Source: Alphaproteobacteria bacterium (GTDB lineage: Bacteria; Pseudomonadota; Alphaproteobacteria; SMXP01). Taken from it: a stretch of 12,814 nt of DNA. Where the stretch lies: positions 1-12,814 of the forward strand of contig SMXP01000161.1 of NCBI GenBank assembly GCA_004356335.1. The letters run 5' to 3'. Both the position numbers and the translations under genes were made by a program. Positions 6,067-12,797 of the stretch are shown here, piece by piece; the first letter of the stretch is position 1, and each line of letters starts with the position of its first letter. The notes beneath the pieces are model-generated. The model searched no databases. It saw nothing but the letters and a program-made list of their open reading frames with translations, and had not been told where the DNA came from.

Positions 6067-7017
6067 ATGCAACGCCCCTTGCGAATAGGTACCCGCGGTT
6101 CGAAACTGGCGCTTGCGCAAGTGGCCCTGGTCCGCAACGCCCTGGCCGACGCCCAAGGCTGGGATCAGGCGGCGTTGGATGATGCGACGGATATCATGGT
6201 TATCCGCACCAGTGGCGACACCGCTACGCGCCGGTTGAGCGAGATCGGTGGCAAAGGGTTGTTCGTCAAGGAATTGGAAGACGCCTTGCTCGGCAAGCGG
6301 ATCGATATGGCGGTCCATTCCATGAAAGATTTAATGGCCGTTTTACCTTCCGGCCTTGTCATCACCGCAACACTCCCGCGCGAAGATCCGTCCGAAGCGT
6401 ATTTAAGTACCGACGGGCTACCCTTTGCCTCTCTTGGACAAGGGGCGTCTGTCGGCACGTCGTCGCCCCGGCGACAGGCTCAAATTCTGCGATTGCGTCC
6501 GGACGTTAATGTGGTGCCGTTTCGGGGCAATGTGGATACACGTCTGGCAAAAATCAAGGCGGGCGAAGTCGCGGCCACCTTTCTTGCGCTTGCCGGGCTC
6601 AAACGATTAAGCCTGGACAATGAGATAAGTGAAATTATCGACGTAAAGGACATGTTGCCGGCTATTGCACAAGGTGCGATCGGACTTCAAACGCGCCAAG
6701 ACGATGGACAGACGCGATCGATGTTACAGCCGCTCAATGATCGGGCGACGCAAAGGGCGGTAACGGTGGAACGGGCTTTTCTTGAGGTTCTCGAAGGCAA
6801 CTGCCGCACACCTATTGCCGGACTTGCCCAGTTTGCCGGGACCGACAGCCTAACCTTTCGCGGCCAGGTATTGCTGCCCGATGGGACGGATTTGCGCGAG
6901 GTCACGCGTATGGCAATTGTGTCCGGTGAGGGACTGGCCGAACTACTACGAATAGGACGCGATGCCGGCTTGGAACTAAAGCGCATGGCAGGTCCGCGTT
7001 ATTTTGCCAAAACCTGA
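6067..7017 (+). CDS. hemC: Hydroxymethylbilane synthase (porphobilinogen deaminase)
   Basis: Cytosolic enzyme condensing four porphobilinogens to hydroxymethylbilane in tetrapyrrole synthesis. 316 aa, normal length. Seen: IGTRGSKLALAQ (7-18), GGKGLFVKELE (61-71), HSMKD (84-88) with the catalytic aspartate D88, GTSSPRRQAQ (130-139), FRGNVDTRL (152-160) and EGNCRTPIAG (243-252), where C246 carries the dipyrromethane cofactor. Odd: the usual proline shortly after HSxKD (KDxP) is absent, the sequence reading KDLMAVLP, and the residue before C246 is Asn where Ser or Gly is common. ATG at 6067 is followed at once by the conserved strand; its ribosome site is weak. First gene of the hemC-hemD-mitofilin-hemY run. 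Confidence 0.96.
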   Translation: MQRPLRIGTRGSKLALAQVALVRNALADAQGWDQAALDDATDIMVIRTSGDTATRRLSEIGGKGLFVKELEDALLGKRIDMAVHSMKDLMAVLPSGLVITATLPREDPSEAYLSTDGLPFASLGQGASVGTSSPRRQAQILRLRPDVNVVPFRGNVDTRLAKIKAGEVAATFLALAGLKRLSLDNEISEIIDVKDMLPAIAQGAIGLQTRQDDGQTRSMLQPLNDRATQRAVTVERAFLEVLEGNCRTPIAGLAQFAGTDSLTFRGQVLLPDGTDLREVTRMAIVSGEGLAELLRIGRDAGLELKRMAGPRYFAKT

Positions 7018-7042
7018 ACAGAGTGTTGGGCTCGAAACCATC

Positions 7043-7759
7043 ATGCATCTACTCATCACACGCCCCATCGAAGATGCCGACGCGACCATCCGTGCGCTTA
7101 AACAACGGGGCCATAGTGCCGTGAGCGTTCCTCTTCTGACCATTGAGCCCGTTGCAAATCTGTCTTTCGACCTGCACGACGTACAGGGGCTTGTCATTAC
7201 CAGTGCCAACGGCATTCGTGCCTTCGCTCAAGCTAACGAGCAACGTGACGTGGCGATCTTTGCGGTCGGGCAAGCAAGTGCCGATACGGCTTGCGCCTTG
7301 GGCTTTACGCCCATTACAGCGGCCGCGGGCGATGTGCCCTCGCTGGCCCGTCTGATTGAACAACGTTGTGACAAGGCGGCGGGCGTGCTGCTCCATTTGT
7401 CAGGGGCACAGCGTGCCGGTGATATTAAAGAATTGCTCGAGGCGGCGGGATTCACGGTCCGCCGCCAAAATGCGTATGGCGCGCGCGCCCTCGACCACAT
7501 GCCCCAACCCCTAGCCGGTCTCTTGACCGCCACGGACCGCCCGCAACTGGACGGCGTGCTGTTCTTTTCGCCGCGCACGGCGCGCATATTCAAAAAGCTT
7601 GTGACCGACGCCGGATTTAACCATGCGTGTGGTCATCTGACCGCCTATTGCCTGAGCCAGGCGGTGGCGGACGCGCTGACACCCCTGCGCTTCAAGGGCT
7701 TACGCGCCGCGCCGCGCCGCGACCAAGAGGCCCTTCTCGCCTTGCTCGACTCGGAGTAA
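7043..7759 (+). CDS. hemD: Uroporphyrinogen-III synthase
   Basis: Cytosolic enzyme that cyclises hydroxymethylbilane with D-ring inversion to uroporphyrinogen III. 238 aa from ATG 7043, typical for this poorly conserved family. Seen: MHLLITRP at the N-terminus, VITSANGIRAF (51-61), FAVGQASADTA (72-82), and the late FFSPRTARIF region typical of HemD. A TTG at 7004 would add 13 residues and overlap hemC, but it adds nothing conserved, so ATG 7043, 25 bases after the hemC stop, is preferred. The position directly after hemC supports the call and implies co-transcription. Confidence 0.92.
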   Translation: MHLLITRPIEDADATIRALKQRGHSAVSVPLLTIEPVANLSFDLHDVQGLVITSANGIRAFAQANEQRDVAIFAVGQASADTACALGFTPITAAAGDVPSLARLIEQRCDKAAGVLLHLSGAQRAGDIKELLEAAGFTVRRQNAYGARALDHMPQPLAGLLTATDRPQLDGVLFFSPRTARIFKKLVTDAGFNHACGHLTAYCLSQAVADALTPLRFKGLRAAPRRDQEALLALLDSE

Positions 7760-7821
7760 TGTCGCGGCCTCGACACGCTTGAGATGAAGGGTCACGGTCA
7801 GCTGAGAAGGATCCATTGCGT

Positions 7822-9156
7822 ATGACTGCGTCAAAGGAGTCTATCGAATCCGAAAAAGAGGGTCCGTCACCCGACGCCAAAAAGGCGGAAACGGATAAAG
7901 CCTCCATAGCGGCCGACAAAAGCCGGACCGGCAAAGAAGCCGTCGATCGAACGTCGGACAAGAAAACGCCGGCCAAAAAGACCACGGCAAAGAAAACGGC
8001 TGCTAAAACCACAGGGGCAACGACCAAGGGCGGCGCGCCGGATAGCCGTACCGGATGGCGCGGCACGGCAAATGTGCCCGGCGGTATTTTGACGTTGGTT
8101 ATTGTCACTCTTGCCGCAGCCCTCCTTGGCGGTCTGGTGGCCGCATTTTGGGTTGCGCCAAGCGCCGGCGATGAAGAACTTGTCGCGGCCAATCCCGTTA
8201 TTGCGGCCCGCATCGGCGAACTGCACGATGCCATCGATGATGTGCAAGACAACCTTGCCGCAACAGACCAACGGGCCCAGGCACTAGACAGTCGCTTCGA
8301 TAATTTGGACGACAGCGTGCCAAGGGATTTGAACGATACAATAGGTGATCTTGACGTTCGCTTGGACGGATTGGAACAAGCCGTTGCAAGTTTGAGTGGA
8401 CTGCCGGCAAATGAAGACGGCAATGTACCGGGCAATGTCTTCACACGGCTTGCCGATGATGTGGCGTCTTTGGGCCAACGTCTTGACGCGGTAAACACTC
8501 AAATGGCGGCACGCCTTGATGCCCTGGAGGCATTAGCGGCGCCGGCCGATTTGGCGGATCGATTGAGTGCGCTGGCGCAACAATCCGACGTGACCGACCT
8601 GGCCGGCCGGCTTGCTTCGCTTGAAAGAGACCAAAGCGGTACCGATGCCAAACGGGCGGTGCTCGCTTTGGCTCTGGCCAACCTCATGCGCGTGGCGGAA
8701 ACCGGCGAACCTTTTCTGGCCGAGCTCAATGCCGCCGCCATCCTTGCTCCGGGGCGGGTTCCCCTGGCCGATCTTCAATCCCATGCTCGATCGGGCGTCA
8801 AAAGCCGATCCACTCTCATGGCTGAGTTCGATCAGGTTATTGACGATGTTTTCCGCGCAGAGCGGGAAGTGCAAGCCGACACCTGGTGGCAAAAGTTGTG
8901 GGCTAACATTCGTGCGCTTGTGACGATTCGGCGTACCGGAGATCTTCAAGGAGAGACCACTGAGGCGATCATTGCGCGGACTGAAATGCGAATGGAGGAG
9001 GGCCAACTTGTGGTGGCCTCTCAGGAGATGCACAAATTGACGGGACCGGGGGTCGCCGTCGCGGCGACTTGGCTCACCGAGTTGGACGCAAAAGTGCAAC
9101 TCGATGCCCTGATTGCCGCTCTGACGACTCAAGTTCTTGCCGACTTTGTGGAATAG
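7822..9156 (+). CDS. Mitofilin (Mic60)-like inner membrane protein
   Basis: 444 aa, anchored in the inner membrane with the bulk in the periplasm. Seen: a long Lys/Ala/Thr-rich charged N-terminus (about 1-85, repeated AKKT-type runs), one membrane segment (about 87-111, ILTLVIVTLAAALLGGLVAA), a periplasmic coiled-coil region rich in Asp/Leu/Ala (about 128-268), and a C-terminal domain with the mitofilin-type sequence WWQKLWANIRALVTIRR (355-371) and GQLVVASQEM (394-403). The alphaproteobacterial homologue of mitochondrial Mic60 is known to lie between hemD and hemY and to influence intracytoplasmic membranes and envelope contact sites. Start: ATG 7822 follows AGAAGG (7805-7810); a TTG at 7816 is possible. 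The hemY start is six bases after its stop. Confidence 0.85.
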   Translation: MTASKESIESEKEGPSPDAKKAETDKASIAADKSRTGKEAVDRTSDKKTPAKKTTAKKTAAKTTGATTKGGAPDSRTGWRGTANVPGGILTLVIVTLAAALLGGLVAAFWVAPSAGDEELVAANPVIAARIGELHDAIDDVQDNLAATDQRAQALDSRFDNLDDSVPRDLNDTIGDLDVRLDGLEQAVASLSGLPANEDGNVPGNVFTRLADDVASLGQRLDAVNTQMAARLDALEALAAPADLADRLSALAQQSDVTDLAGRLASLERDQSGTDAKRAVLALALANLMRVAETGEPFLAELNAAAILAPGRVPLADLQSHARSGVKSRSTLMAEFDQVIDDVFRAEREVQADTWWQKLWANIRALVTIRRTGDLQGETTEAIIARTEMRMEEGQLVVASQEMHKLTGPGVAVAATWLTELDAKVQLDALIAALTTQVLADFVE

Positions 9157-9162
9157 GCACGA

Positions 9163-11016
9163 ATGATCCGACTATTGTGGATCTTTATTGTTGTCGCAAG
9201 CATTGCGACCGGCGTTTCCTGGCTGGCCGACCGACCGGGCGACATTGTGGTGCGCTGGCTTGGCTGGGAAGTTCAAACCAGCTTCGCCATTGCTCTCGTC
9301 ACCGTCCTGGTTTTTACCATCTTAACTCTCGTTGTATATCGGCTTGTGGTAGGTGTCTGGGCAGCGCCGGGTCTTATCGCCCGAAAACAAAGTGATTGGC
9401 GACGTCGCCAAGGGTTTAAGGCGCTGACCAAGGGCCTGATTGCGGTCGCCTCCGGTGAGATCAAACAGGCGCGACGTTATTCCGGTCAAGCGGAACGCCT
9501 GCTTGAGGAAAAATCCCTGACAAACTTGCTGGGTGCACAGGCAGCGCAGCTCGACGGCGATGAAGATGCCACCAAAAAATATTTTTGCGCCATGCTTGAG
9601 TCTCCGGATACGGAGTTTTTGGGGTTGCGCGGCCTTACCGCTCAGGCCCAGCGCGGGGGAGACAGGCAGGCGGCGCTGGAATTTGCCGGTCGTGCGTTCG
9701 ACTTGCGACCGAAAACCACATGGGCGTTCGAAGCGCTGGTCGAACTTCAAAGTCAATCCGGCGATTGGGATGGGGCATTAGGGACACTCGAAAAGGCCAA
9801 AAAGGCCGGTTTCTTGGACAGCTCTATTGTGCGCCGCTGGCGCGCCGGGCTGTTGACGGCCAAGGCCTACATGGCGGATCGCAACGGCAAAGGCGATGAC
9901 GCGGAAAACGACGCCGTGCAAGCGCACCGTTTGATGCCGTCCCTGGCGCCGGCCGCCGTGTTGGCGGCGCGCAAACTCTGCGCCAAGGACAATGATTGGA
10001 AGGCGGCCGGAATATTGGAAGAAGCCTGGCGTGAAGCCCCCCATCCAAGCTTGGTCGAGGCCTATGTGTCGCTAAAACCAAACGAAACCGCCCACGAACG
10101 CGCCAAACGTTTACACGGATTGGCACAGATGAACCCGGAACATATGGAAAGCCGGCTGCTTCTGGCGCGCCAATCGATTAATACGCGCAAATGGCAAGAA
10201 GCCCGGGAGGTTCTTAAGCCTCTGGTGGAGGCCACACCCACAGCCCGCGTTTGCGCGTTGATGGCGGAGATCGAGCAAGGCGACAACGACAATGTGGGCG
10301 GTGCACGAGAATGGCTGGCACGAGCCGTTGCAGCGCCTCCTGAGCCCGAATGGGTGCGCGCATCATTCAATCTGAGTACTGAGGAATGGAGTCACTTAGC
10401 ACGACAGATTGCGTCCGATTTAAATTGGCCACCGGCACTCGATGAGCACCAGTTCGCCAAAGGGCAAATGGGTGTTGCGCCGTTCACGCCGGAACTTCAA
10501 ACGGAAGTGGCGGAGCGTGGGCCGGAACACGACAAAAAAAGATCGGGCACCGACCGCTCGAAGCCCGTCCTTATCGTCGAATCGCCCCCGGCTGTCGACC
10601 ACGTTCCAGTGACGCCACAAGACTATGTGCCGCCACTTATTCCGGATGTGCCGTATCTCCAAAAAGGCTCATCCGATGCTCAAACTCGCGTTACGGAAAC
10701 CGGATTTTCCACATTGCGTTCGGTGCGAAAAGCGGGGGCCAAGGGACTTCGCTCCATTGGGTTGTCGACCAAGTCAAAGATTAAACGGGCTCAGCGGAAA
10801 CGCTCGAAGATGAGCGACACATTGGTTTCGAAACCCCGAAAAGACCGAATTATATCCGGGCACGAGGGTGATGGGGACGCGTCACGGGACGAGGCCGCCC
10901 CGCCGCGTGTGACAAGCGGGACAACGGAACAATTTTTCTCTTTGCCTCAACAACCCGACGATCCCGGATCGGATGACAACAAGATCAAAAAGAAGGACCA
11001 TGCGTCCAGATGGTGA
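9163..11016 (+). CDS. hemY: HemY-type TPR inner membrane protein
   Basis: 617 aa. Two N-terminal membrane helices (about 3-20 and 40-66) are followed by the HemY_N region and a cytoplasmic TPR-like helical domain to about residue 422. The family is called heme biosynthesis HemY by position, but its biochemical role is not settled; it is not protoporphyrinogen oxidase. Seen: GWEVQTSFAIAL (34-45), the basic RKQSDWRRRQGFKALTKGL segment (74-92) and TPR-like helix pairs after it. Beyond residue 430 is a tail of about 190 residues predicted to be mostly disordered, with a basic patch (about 520-562) and an acidic/Pro-rich end (PQQPDDPGSDD). PEPEWVRAS (394-402) lies where some relatives have a Cys-containing WVC segment. 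Six bases after the mitofilin stop, so tightly coupled. Confidence 0.88.
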   Translation: MIRLLWIFIVVASIATGVSWLADRPGDIVVRWLGWEVQTSFAIALVTVLVFTILTLVVYRLVVGVWAAPGLIARKQSDWRRRQGFKALTKGLIAVASGEIKQARRYSGQAERLLEEKSLTNLLGAQAAQLDGDEDATKKYFCAMLESPDTEFLGLRGLTAQAQRGGDRQAALEFAGRAFDLRPKTTWAFEALVELQSQSGDWDGALGTLEKAKKAGFLDSSIVRRWRAGLLTAKAYMADRNGKGDDAENDAVQAHRLMPSLAPAAVLAARKLCAKDNDWKAAGILEEAWREAPHPSLVEAYVSLKPNETAHERAKRLHGLAQMNPEHMESRLLLARQSINTRKWQEAREVLKPLVEATPTARVCALMAEIEQGDNDNVGGAREWLARAVAAPPEPEWVRASFNLSTEEWSHLARQIASDLNWPPALDEHQFAKGQMGVAPFTPELQTEVAERGPEHDKKRSGTDRSKPVLIVESPPAVDHVPVTPQDYVPPLIPDVPYLQKGSSDAQTRVTETGFSTLRSVRKAGAKGLRSIGLSTKSKIKRAQRKRSKMSDTLVSKPRKDRIISGHEGDGDASRDEAAPPRVTSGTTEQFFSLPQQPDDPGSDDNKIKKKDHASRW

Positions 11017-11081
11017 AATGGCTGGGCGGCATTTTCGCTTGCCTTCTTTTGATTGCCGGACAGCTTCTCAATCCTCCTTGA
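11010..11081 (+). CDS. Possible 23-aa membrane peptide overlapping the hemY stop
   Basis: ATG 11010 overlaps the end of hemY (its stop is 11014-11016) in another frame and gives a 23-residue hydrophobic peptide, MVKWLGGIFACLLLIAGQLL plus three residues, ending in TGA. AGAAGG (10991-10996) lies 13 bases upstream, rather far. The composition is that of a single membrane helix, and the stop-start overlap suggests coupling to hemY, but the ORF is very short. No family recognised. Confidence 0.25.
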   Translation: MVKWLGGIFACLLLIAGQLLNPP

Positions 11082-11107
11082 AAGACCCGCGGCAAAGCGT
11101 CCTCGTG

Positions 11108-11146
11108 TAACAACTAAGAATTGTTAAGGAATTCCATGAGTTGTTA
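11108..11146. other. 39-nt stem-loop downstream of hemY
   Basis: TAACAACT (11108-11115) pairs with AGTTGTTA (11139-11146), with a nested GAATT (11118-11122)/AATTC (11130-11134) and a 7-base loop. There is no T run, so it is not a classical terminator. It may protect the 3' end of the hem operon transcript or be a binding site. Confidence 0.55.
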
Positions 11147-11184
11147 TGATTGGCTCGATACAGCCGATTTAATGGGACCGGGCT

Positions 11185-11310
11185 TAGGGTCCTTCCGGTT
11201 TTGATAGAATCAAAACCGGACCCTAGGTTGTTGTTTTATCGTGTTTCCGGACGGAAAACCGGTAGCCACCCCGGCCTTCGCCGGGACATGCTTTTCCTGG
11301 AAACACTCTA
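11185..11310. repeat. Palindromic cassettes B-A(+22-nt insert), reverse
   Basis: B runs TA 11185 to TA 11224 (39 bp, with the 4-base bulge). A runs TA 11224 to TA 11309 (85 bp = 63 + 22). Outer stem GTGTTTCC (11241-11248)/GGAAACAC (11299-11306), inner GGAAAA (11253-11258)/TTTTCC (11292-11297). The loop insert is a hairpin, CCCGGC (11270-11275)/GCCGGG (11280-11285). It lies 26 bases before the hydroxylase start, so it occupies that gene's promoter/leader. Confidence 0.95.
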
Positions 11311-11336
11311 GTCAATACAAAAGGATGCGCAGAGCC

Positions 11337-12581
11337 ATGACAACGGGCACTCAAAGCTACATTCCCAACAAAACGGAACTGGTCGAAGCGGCGCGCGCTT
11401 TGGTTCCGGTGATTAGAGAACGTGCAGAAAAAGCCGAAAGCCTGCGCCGCATGCCGGATGACACCATTGCCGAACTCAAAGCGGCCGGATTCAACAAAAT
11501 GTATATGCCCAAGCGCTTTGGCGGTTTCGAATTGGATTGGGGCGTTCATTACGACGTGGCGCGCGAACTGGGACGCGCGTGCGGTTCGACCGCTTGGACC
11601 GTGTCCCTCGTGTTTTCACATATCTTTTGGGTCGGCCGATTCTATCCGGAAGCGCAAGAGGAATTTTTTGCCAGGCAATCGGATCCCATCGTCGCCACCG
11701 GTGCGGCAGGCAACGGGGTGCTGAAAGAAGTCGACGGCGGATACCGGCTTTCCGGCAGATGGAAATTTCTCAGCTGTGTTGATCACGCCGATTGTGCCAT
11801 CGTGACCGGACGAGACGACCCGGAAAAAACCTTTTCCCATTTCGTGATGGTGTATCCGGAGGATTACAAAATAATCGATACGTGGGACACGGAAGGTTTG
11901 CGGGGCACGGGCAGCAATGATGTTGAAATTGGTGATTGCTTCGTTCCGTGGTATCGTGCCCTTCGCCGCGAGGATTTTTTGGGCTATGTGACGCCGGGTT
12001 CGAAAATCAACGATCATTACATGTATCGTATGCGCGCCGCCCCTCTACAGCGCAGTTGGTTTGCCGCCCCTTTGGTAGGTCCCGCGCGTGGTGCATTGGA
12101 GGAATATTGCAACATCACCAAGTCGCGCACCGGTCAAATGTTCGGTGAACGGATTATCGATCAGGTTCCCGTCCAGGTAAGGGTAGCAGAATCCTTGGCC
12201 GAAATCGAAACTGCGGAGCTTATTATCGACAAGAATCTGCATTTCATACATGAAAGTGGTTTGAAGGGTGATGATTTTGAAGGTATTGAAGTTTTAAAGG
12301 CGCGGCGAGATATGACCTATGTGGCCAGATTATGCGTTAGCGCGACCACGCGACTGGCGGAGATGATGGGCGCCAGCGGCCAGCAACGCGGCAATCCGGT
12401 GCAACGGCTCATGCGAGATTGCCGTGCCGTGGCGACCCATATTGAGCTGCAATGGGATCACGCCATGGCGCCCATAGGGAGATATCTGTTCGACTTACCC
12501 ACCGGCGATCCGGTGGTCGACAGCCAAAAAGCCAATATGAGTGGCGGGTCCGTCGGGTCTCTTATCGGCGCGCGGAGTTAG
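11337..12581 (+). CDS. Flavin-dependent hydroxylase, acyl-CoA dehydrogenase fold (HsaA/HpaB-C2-like)
   Basis: 414 aa, cytosolic. Group D two-component monooxygenases of this type use reduced flavin supplied by a separate reductase to hydroxylate phenolic or other aromatic substrates. Seen: an N-terminal helical region (13-60, YMPKRFGGFELDW at 56-68), GSTAWTVSL (83-91), the beta-domain sequence LSGRWKFLSCVDHADCAIV (138-156), DTWDTEGLRGTGSNDVEI (181-198) typical of the fold, and C-terminal NPVQRLMRDCRAVATHIELQ (353-372). H368 in this last segment is a plausible catalytic base by analogy with HsaA. No reductase or ring-cleavage genes are in the window. ATG 11337 is chosen: AAAAGG lies 12 bases upstream, and the open frame before it is repeat sequence. 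The TAG stop is the first TA of a repeat cassette. Confidence 0.85.
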   Translation: MTTGTQSYIPNKTELVEAARALVPVIRERAEKAESLRRMPDDTIAELKAAGFNKMYMPKRFGGFELDWGVHYDVARELGRACGSTAWTVSLVFSHIFWVGRFYPEAQEEFFARQSDPIVATGAAGNGVLKEVDGGYRLSGRWKFLSCVDHADCAIVTGRDDPEKTFSHFVMVYPEDYKIIDTWDTEGLRGTGSNDVEIGDCFVPWYRALRREDFLGYVTPGSKINDHYMYRMRAAPLQRSWFAAPLVGPARGALEEYCNITKSRTGQMFGERIIDQVPVQVRVAESLAEIETAELIIDKNLHFIHESGLKGDDFEGIEVLKARRDMTYVARLCVSATTRLAEMMGASGQQRGNPVQRLMRDCRAVATHIELQWDHAMAPIGRYLFDLPTGDPVVDSQKANMSGGSVGSLIGARS

Positions 12582-12754
12582 AGTGTTTCCAGGAAAAGTG
12601 GATACCGGTTTTCCGTCCGGAAACACGACAAAACAACACCTTAGGGTCCGGTTTTGATTCTATCAAAACCGGAAGGACCCTAAAGCGCATTCACAAAAAG
12701 CATGCCCCGGCGAAGGCCGGGGTGTACGCGGTTTTTGGGTTCGAATGCGCTCTA
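12579..12754. repeat. Composite palindromic repeat: cassettes A-B-A'(+insert)
   Basis: A runs TA 12579 to TA 12642 (63 bp), outer stem GTGTTTCC (12583-12590)/GGAAACAC (12619-12626), inner GGAAAA (12592-12597)/TTTTCC (12609-12614). B runs TA 12642 to TA 12681 (39 bp, with the 4-base GGAA bulge). A' runs TA 12681 to TA 12753 in reverse, outer GCGCATTC (12685-12692)/GAATGCGC (12743-12750), inner CAAAAA (12694-12699)/TTTTTG (12732-12737), with insert hairpin CCCGGC (12706-12711)/GCCGGG (12716-12721) and most of its tail missing. Same order and orientation as the composite at 1-192. Confidence 0.94.
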
Positions 12755-12755
12755 A

Positions 12756-12797
12756 TAGCGGCCCCATTGGAACCGAAATGTCAATGGAGCCGCGCTA
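12756..12797. repeat. Further TA-bounded hairpin
   Basis: Between TA 12756 and TA 12796, GCGGC-C-CCATTG (12758-12769) pairs with CAATGG-A-GCCGC (12782-12793), 11 of 12 positions. It adjoins the preceding composite and looks like another member of the cassette system with a different sequence. Only one copy is in the window, so this is tentative. Confidence 0.55.

Noticed and set aside
7004..7042. TTG start for hemD overlapping hemC
   Set aside because: The added 13 residues precede the conserved LLITRP strand and resemble no HemD N-terminus.
7692..8498. 268-aa minus-strand ORF
   Set aside because: Ser/Ala-rich shadow lying over the clearly coding hemD end and mitofilin gene; no recognisable motif.
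8533..9132. 199-aa minus-strand ORF
   Set aside because: Antisense shadow of the mitofilin C-terminal domain, with no motif or ribosome site of note.
11000..11107. 35-aa ORF from ATG 11000
   Set aside because: The ribosome site is only 3 bases away and the product is polar with no pattern; the 11010 frame is somewhat better, though also weak.
11136..11204. 22-aa ORF starting at 11136
   Set aside because: An AAGGA lies upstream, but the ORF sits in a hairpin arm and its stop is within cassette B; too short to support.
11241..11336. In-frame N-terminal extension of the hydroxylase (start at 11241)
   Set aside because: The added residues (FPDGKPVATP..., SWKHS) are translation of the palindromic repeat. 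The protein family begins near ATG 11337.
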